This document shows positions 7,102-9,775 of a DNA stretch of 9,775 nucleotides, in pieces. Both the position numbers and the translations under genes were made by a program. The notes beneath the pieces were generated by a model. That model was not told where the DNA came from. It ran no database searches and saw only the letters and a program-made list of their open reading frames with translations. The first letter of the stretch is position 1, and every line of letters begins with the position of its first letter. Origin of the DNA: Candidatus Krumholzibacteriota bacterium (GTDB taxonomy: Bacteria > Krumholzibacteriota > Krumholzibacteriia > Krumholzibacteriales > Krumholzibacteriaceae); contig JAUWMD010000081.1 in NCBI GenBank assembly GCA_030613345.1, positions 1 through 9,775 of the forward strand. The letters are read 5' to 3'.

Positions 7102-7107
7102 GATAAT
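7102..7107 (+). promoter_or_regulatory. candidate -10 element of the regulator gene
   Basis: GATAAT matches 5/6 of the -10 consensus and would give a transcript starting near 7114 with a leader of about 19 nt. The expected -35 window (7079-7084) overlaps the right half of the TTGAC palindrome and does not look like TTGACA. The regulator may therefore control its own promoter, probably by occlusion. This is a single-hexamer match. Confidence 0.3.
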
Positions 7108-7132
7108 TTCGGCTATTGATATTGAATCACTC

Positions 7133-7831
7133 ATGATGCAGTATGACTTGACTATGAACGAAATCGAGAAATTGATGGAATCAGCTCTCTTCCGCGATCT
7201 GGGCGAGGAATCGCTGGCCAGGCTGTCGGAAGGCAGCCGCAGGCTCGAGATCGCACGCGGGGAGCATCTCTTCTTCGAAGGCGATGAGGGCAGAGACCTG
7301 TTCGTCCTTGCCGAGGGCGGCGTGAGACTGTACAAACTCTCCTCAGACGGCCAGGAGACCACCGTCAAGCTCGTCAATCCCATCGAGGCATTCGCCGAGT
7401 TCGCCCTGTTCGGCGGGGGAGACTACCCCGTCAGCGCCATTGCGATAAAATACTCCGTCGTCTATGCCTTATCCGGATCGACATTTCAGACCCTGCTCGA
7501 GGAGCGGGCCTTCAGACGCGAATTCATCTCGACCCTCATCGGGAGACTCCGGTACCTCACGCAGAGGATCCACTATCTTACCGCCTACGACGTGGAGCAG
7601 CGCTTCTTCCGTTTTCTATACGAGCAATGCGGCCCCGTCGAGAAATGCAGGGTCGAGATGCCCAAGAAGGAGATCGCGGCCGCCATCGGCACTATCCCCG
7701 AGACCCTCTCGAGACTGATCCTCCGGCTTCGCGACAGGGGCGATATAGAATGGAAGGGCTCGACGATCACACTTAGGGAGGGATTCTGGAAAGATATGGA
7801 AGAGAACCCCGGCGACGGGCCCGACCGATGA
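7133..7831 (+). CDS. Crp/Fnr-family transcriptional regulator, HcpR/DNR-type candidate
   Basis: This 232-residue protein has an N-terminal cyclic-nucleotide-binding-like beta-barrel (about residues 20-110, with GEHLFFEGDEGRDLFVL and the E-F-A-L-F-G turn). A long dimer helix (about 125-155) and a C-terminal winged helix-turn-helix (about 172-215) follow. The recognition helix reads I-P-E-T-L-S-R (E190, S193, R194), the FNR pattern rather than the CRP R-E-T-V-G-R pattern. The N-terminal cysteine cluster of FNR is absent; the only cysteines (in YEQCGPVEKC) lie just before the HTH. HcpR/DNR proteins sense NO through heme, so that is the likeliest mode, by inference. It probably activates hcp through the palindrome at 7072-7085. 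Start choice is uncertain: ATGs lie at 7133, 7136 and 7154, none with a strong ribosome site. The stop overlaps the next gene's ATG. Confidence 0.88.
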   Translation: MMQYDLTMNEIEKLMESALFRDLGEESLARLSEGSRRLEIARGEHLFFEGDEGRDLFVLAEGGVRLYKLSSDGQETTVKLVNPIEAFAEFALFGGGDYPVSAIAIKYSVVYALSGSTFQTLLEERAFRREFISTLIGRLRYLTQRIHYLTAYDVEQRFFRFLYEQCGPVEKCRVEMPKKEIAAAIGTIPETLSRLILRLRDRGDIEWKGSTITLREGFWKDMEENPGDGPDR

Positions 7832-8517
7832 AGAAAGATCACGCACATACATACAGGGGCAGGTCCCTGAAGAACTGGCCTCACAGGCAGCGGCTCAAGG
7901 AAATTCATTCTGTCATACGCCGGGAGGAGCTCGCGGGAAAAAGCGATCTCGCTTACGCCGACTTCGGTTGCGGAACGGGCTTTCTGACGAATATCGTCGC
8001 CGATGAGCTCAATCCCGCGAAAGTCTATGGATTCGACCATTCAGAGCATCTCGAGGTAGCAAGAGAGAAATATCCATCGTTCGAGTTCGGATTCATCGAA
8101 TTGAACGAGCGGTCGGATGTCGGCAAATTCGATTTCGTGACCTGCTTCGAGACCCTCGAGCACGTGGGCGACCTCGAAAACCGCCATGAGCAACCTGCTG
8201 AACGCGACGAGAGAAGGCGGCACCCTGCTCCTGACGGCTCCCATAGAGATAGGACCGGTCGGCTTCTTGCAAAGACCATTCTGTACCGATACAGACTCGA
8301 TGAACTTGCCGGTGGAGAAAGCTCCGGGTTCTATTTCCGATACCTTTTATCGCTTTTATTATATAGAGATATGAGTACTTACAGGGACGAGAGGTTCGGA
8401 TGGGGAACTCACTTCGGTTTTGATTGCCGGCGAATCGACGAATATCTCGATTCAAGAAACATCCGTTTCAGGGCGAGGAACGCCGTTACGACGAGATTTT
8501 ATCAAATAAAACCTTGA
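7828..8517 (+). CDS. class I SAM-dependent methyltransferase with two compensating frameshifts
   Basis: The start codon overlaps the regulator's stop (ATGA at 7828-7831), implying translational coupling. Residues 43-51 contain motif I (Y-A-D-F-G-C-G-T-G), D70 in G-F-D-H-S is the expected ribose-binding acid, and FDFVTCFETLEHV (101-113) is the usual post-II block. After N118 the literal reading turns into about 28 Arg-rich residues unlike any methyltransferase. The next frame over that stretch instead reads A-M-S-N-L-L-N-A-T-R-E-G-G-T-L-L-L-T-A-P and then IEIGPVGF, the normal continuation. From about 8266 the original frame is sensible again (AKTILYRYR) to the stop. So there is one extra base in 8177-8182 (AAAACC) and one missing base near 8264-8269. 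Net length is intact at about 229 residues. Sequencing or assembly error is the most likely cause; a true broken gene is possible. The substrate is unknown. Confidence 0.8.
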   Translation: MKKDHAHTYRGRSLKNWPHRQRLKEIHSVIRREELAGKSDLAYADFGCGTGFLTNIVADELNPAKVYGFDHSEHLEVAREKYPSFEFGFIELNERSDVGKFDFVTCFETLEHVGDLENRHEQPAERDERRRHPAPDGSHRDRTGRLLAKTILYRYRLDELAGGESSGFYFRYLLSLLLYRDMSTYRDERFGWGTHFGFDCRRIDEYLDSRNIRFRARNAVTTRFYQIKP

Positions 8518-8596
8518 CTGGCGGCCATTTGGAAGGCCGTCACCCGATACAGGCCGGTTAAACGAGCCGGCCGATTCCCGAGACTTAATATCGATC

Positions 8597-9286
8597 ATGG
8601 AACTTCAGGATGTATACATCGCCATCTGCAGCCGGTACGAAATCACCAACCACCTGTTGACATTCGGTCTCGACATCATCTGGAGAAGGATCGCAGCCAG
8701 CGCGGCCGTCCGGGCGGCCGGCACCGGCCCCTGGCTCGACCTCTGCAGCGGCACGGGCGAGATGGCCGCTCTCCTGTCCCGCCGGTCGCCGGCCGGCACG
8801 GCGGTGATCTCGGCCGATTTTTCCGTCCCTATGCTGCGCGAGGGGATCAGGCGGCGCGGCGCGGGAAAGCTCATCCCGGCGGCCGCGTCGGCAGATGCTC
8901 TTCCCTTTCCCGACGCTTCATTCGGCCTCGTGACGGTCAGCTTCGCGGCGAGAAACCTCCGGAGCCGCGGCGGGCTTTTCGCCGGTTCGCTCGGCGAGAT
9001 CAGGCGCGTGCTGAGGCCCGGAGGGATCTTCCTGAACCTCGAGACGAGCCAGCCCGGATCAGCGCCTGTCAGGGGCGCGCTTCACACCTATGCCGAAGGT
9101 ATAGTGGGCCGGCTGGGAAAGATGCTGACGGGCGAGAGAGACGGATACGCATATCTCTCCGGCTCGATCCGATCGTTCCCGGGACCCGGAGAGTTTGCCT
9201 CGGAGATGGAGGAAGCGGGGTTTTCGCACATCACCTGGAAAGAGCTCATGTTCGGCGTCGCCGCCATTCATACGGCGATCGCCTGA
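8597..9286 (+). CDS. menG: UbiE/MenG-like demethylmenaquinone (or ubiquinone) C-methyltransferase
   Basis: MenG/UbiE methylates the quinone ring in the last step of menaquinone synthesis (and a late step of ubiquinone synthesis) using SAM. The 229-residue protein shows the family blocks in order: Y-E-I-T-N-H-L-L-T-F-G-L-D-I-I-W-R-R (14-31); motif I, L-D-L-C-S-G-T-G-E-M-A (47-57); ADFSVPML (73-80); ADALPFPDASF (99-109); VTVSFAARN (112-120, where most family members have F-G-x-R-N); RVLRPGG and LETSQP (138-154); and YLSGSIRSFPG near the end. The length is normal. Menaquinone is likelier than ubiquinone for the kind of organism suggested, but other men genes are not in view. There is no clear ribosome site; a TAATAT lies 5 nt before ATG. 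It is 79 nt downstream of the methyltransferase in the same direction, so it may or may not share its transcript. Confidence 0.85.
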   Translation: MELQDVYIAICSRYEITNHLLTFGLDIIWRRIAASAAVRAAGTGPWLDLCSGTGEMAALLSRRSPAGTAVISADFSVPMLREGIRRRGAGKLIPAAASADALPFPDASFGLVTVSFAARNLRSRGGLFAGSLGEIRRVLRPGGIFLNLETSQPGSAPVRGALHTYAEGIVGRLGKMLTGERDGYAYLSGSIRSFPGPGEFASEMEEAGFSHITWKELMFGVAAIHTAIA

Positions 9287-9320
9287 ATATGTCACACCGC
9301 CACGATCATTCCATTTAAAC

Positions 9321-9349
9321 TGTACACGCCGCAGATCTTTTGAGAATAT
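9321..9349 (+). promoter_or_regulatory. weak candidate promoter for the class V aminotransferase
   Basis: TGTACA (9321-9326, 4/6 match) is 17 nt from GAATAT (9344-9349, 3/6 match), which is preceded by TGA and so resembles an extended -10. Seven nucleotides separate the hexamer from the ATG at 9357, so the transcript would be leaderless. The hexamers are poor; the entry rests mainly on spacing equal to that seen before lepA. Confidence 0.2.
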
Positions 9350-9356
9350 CCTTCTG

Positions 9357-9775
9357 ATGGATATGAACGATAATACACACATCTGGAAGGCTGTCAGGGG
9401 CGAGTTCCCCGTCTCTGACGATATTGTATATTTCAACCACGCCGCGGTCAGTCCGCTCTCGGTGACGCCACGTGGATCCCTGGACAGGCTTTCCGGCATG
9501 CTCGGCGGTGGAGTACTTGCCGAAGACGATATCTTCGCGCGTGTCGCGGACGTGCGTTCCGCCGCCGCCAGGCTGAGCGGCGCCGGCGCCGACGAGATAG
9601 CCTTCGTCAAGAACACGACCCATGGCGTACTGATAGCCTCGGGAGGCATACGATGGAAGGAAGGCGTCAACGTCGGCATCCCGTCCATCGAATTTCCGGC
9701 CAATGTCTACCCCTGGATGGGGCTGTGGCGCAGGGGCGTCGAGCTCCGCATGGTCGAGCCCGACGAGGGGCTGGT
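9357..9775 (+). CDS. class V aminotransferase-family PLP enzyme, N-terminal part (runs off the window)
   Basis: The frame is open from ATG 9357 to the window end, giving 139 residues. Y-F-N-H-A-A-V-S-P-L-S (25-35) is the start block of class V fold-type I enzymes such as cysteine desulfurase/selenocysteine lyase-like and isopenicillin N epimerase-like proteins. F-V-K-N-T-T-H-G-V follows, where N-T-T-x-G contacts the PLP phosphate. E-F-P-A-N-V-Y-P-W comes next, also typical of this group. The PLP lysine lies beyond the window, so the reaction (desulfuration, epimerisation or other) cannot be decided. A second in-frame ATG lies at 9363. Neither has a ribosome site. It follows menG after 70 nt in the same direction. 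Confidence 0.85.
   Translation, partial: MDMNDNTHIWKAVRGEFPVSDDIVYFNHAAVSPLSVTPRGSLDRLSGMLGGGVLAEDDIFARVADVRSAAARLSGAGADEIAFVKNTTHGVLIASGGIRWKEGVNVGIPSIEFPANVYPWMGLWRRGVELRMVEPDEGL

Noticed and set aside
5475..7106. Two long plus-strand open frames (5475-6251 and 6255-7106) antisense to hcp
   Set aside because: They are shadows of hcp codons; composition is low-complexity V/D/L/R, and the second runs through the control region.
8186..8374. Small separate gene starting at ATG 8186
   Set aside because: Its first half is the missing middle of the methyltransferase in the shifted frame, so the ATG is an internal Met codon.
8520..8572. Two short GC hairpins (8520-8541 with a G-U pair, 8552-8572) between the methyltransferase and menG as terminators
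   Set aside because: Neither is followed by a T-run on the plus strand; stems of 6-7 bp are expected by chance at this GC content. A weak terminator cannot be excluded.
9287..9356. Possible tRNA or small RNA in the gap after menG
   Set aside because: No cloverleaf-like set of stems or terminator could be seen in the 70 nt.

Overview
The window looks like a chromosomal segment of a moderately GC-rich, probably anaerobic or microaerobic, uncultivated bacterium. The first gene ends in a FlgD-like Ig / type IX-style sorting domain with the NWPNPFNPST signature, which is typical of the FCB superphylum and neighbouring candidate phyla such as Krumholzibacteriota or Eisenbacteria. The Desulfovibrio-type hybrid cluster protein and a UbiE/MenG-type quinone methyltransferase fit an organism with a (mena)quinone respiratory chain exposed to nitrogen oxides. 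The taxonomic placement is inference from protein style only.

Layout. 1-369 (+): C-terminal end of a secreted, sorting-domain protein, possibly an M1-type peptidase. 396-2087 (-): GT-C-type membrane glycosyltransferase with its own candidate promoter. 2221-5203 (-): lepA followed by hemW, 43 nt apart, a pairing also known from other bacteria. 5263-5291: hairpin, a candidate terminator for hcp. 5322-6971 (-): hcp, with all eight hybrid-cluster ligands. 6972-7132: divergent control region with two inverted repeats. 7133-7831 (+): Crp/Fnr-family regulator, an HcpR/DNR-type candidate. 7828-8517 (+): SAM methyltransferase overlapping the regulator by ATGA and carrying two compensating 1-nt frameshifts. 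8597-9286 (+): MenG/UbiE-like methyltransferase. 9357-9775 (+): start of a class V aminotransferase that runs off the window.

How the genes work together. The clearest functional unit is regulator plus hcp. The regulator has an FNR-type recognition helix (E-x-x-S-R), which predicts TTGA-type half-sites. The shared intergenic region holds a perfect TTGAC-N4-GTCAA palindrome placed exactly 41.5 bp upstream of the start point predicted from an hcp -10 element. That is the geometry of a class II FNR-type activated promoter. The regulator has no FNR-type cysteine cluster, so sensing of NO through heme is the likelier guess. A second perfect inverted repeat with the same 4-nt spacer sits between this site and the -10, 18 bp away, and is unexplained.

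No tRNA, rRNA, CRISPR array, insertion sequence or phage gene was recognised. I do not see a wholly new multi-gene system. The most notable items are the two-site control region, the methyltransferase locked to the regulator, the paired frameshifts, and two genes (lepA, aminotransferase) whose candidate promoters imply leaderless transcripts with the same geometry.
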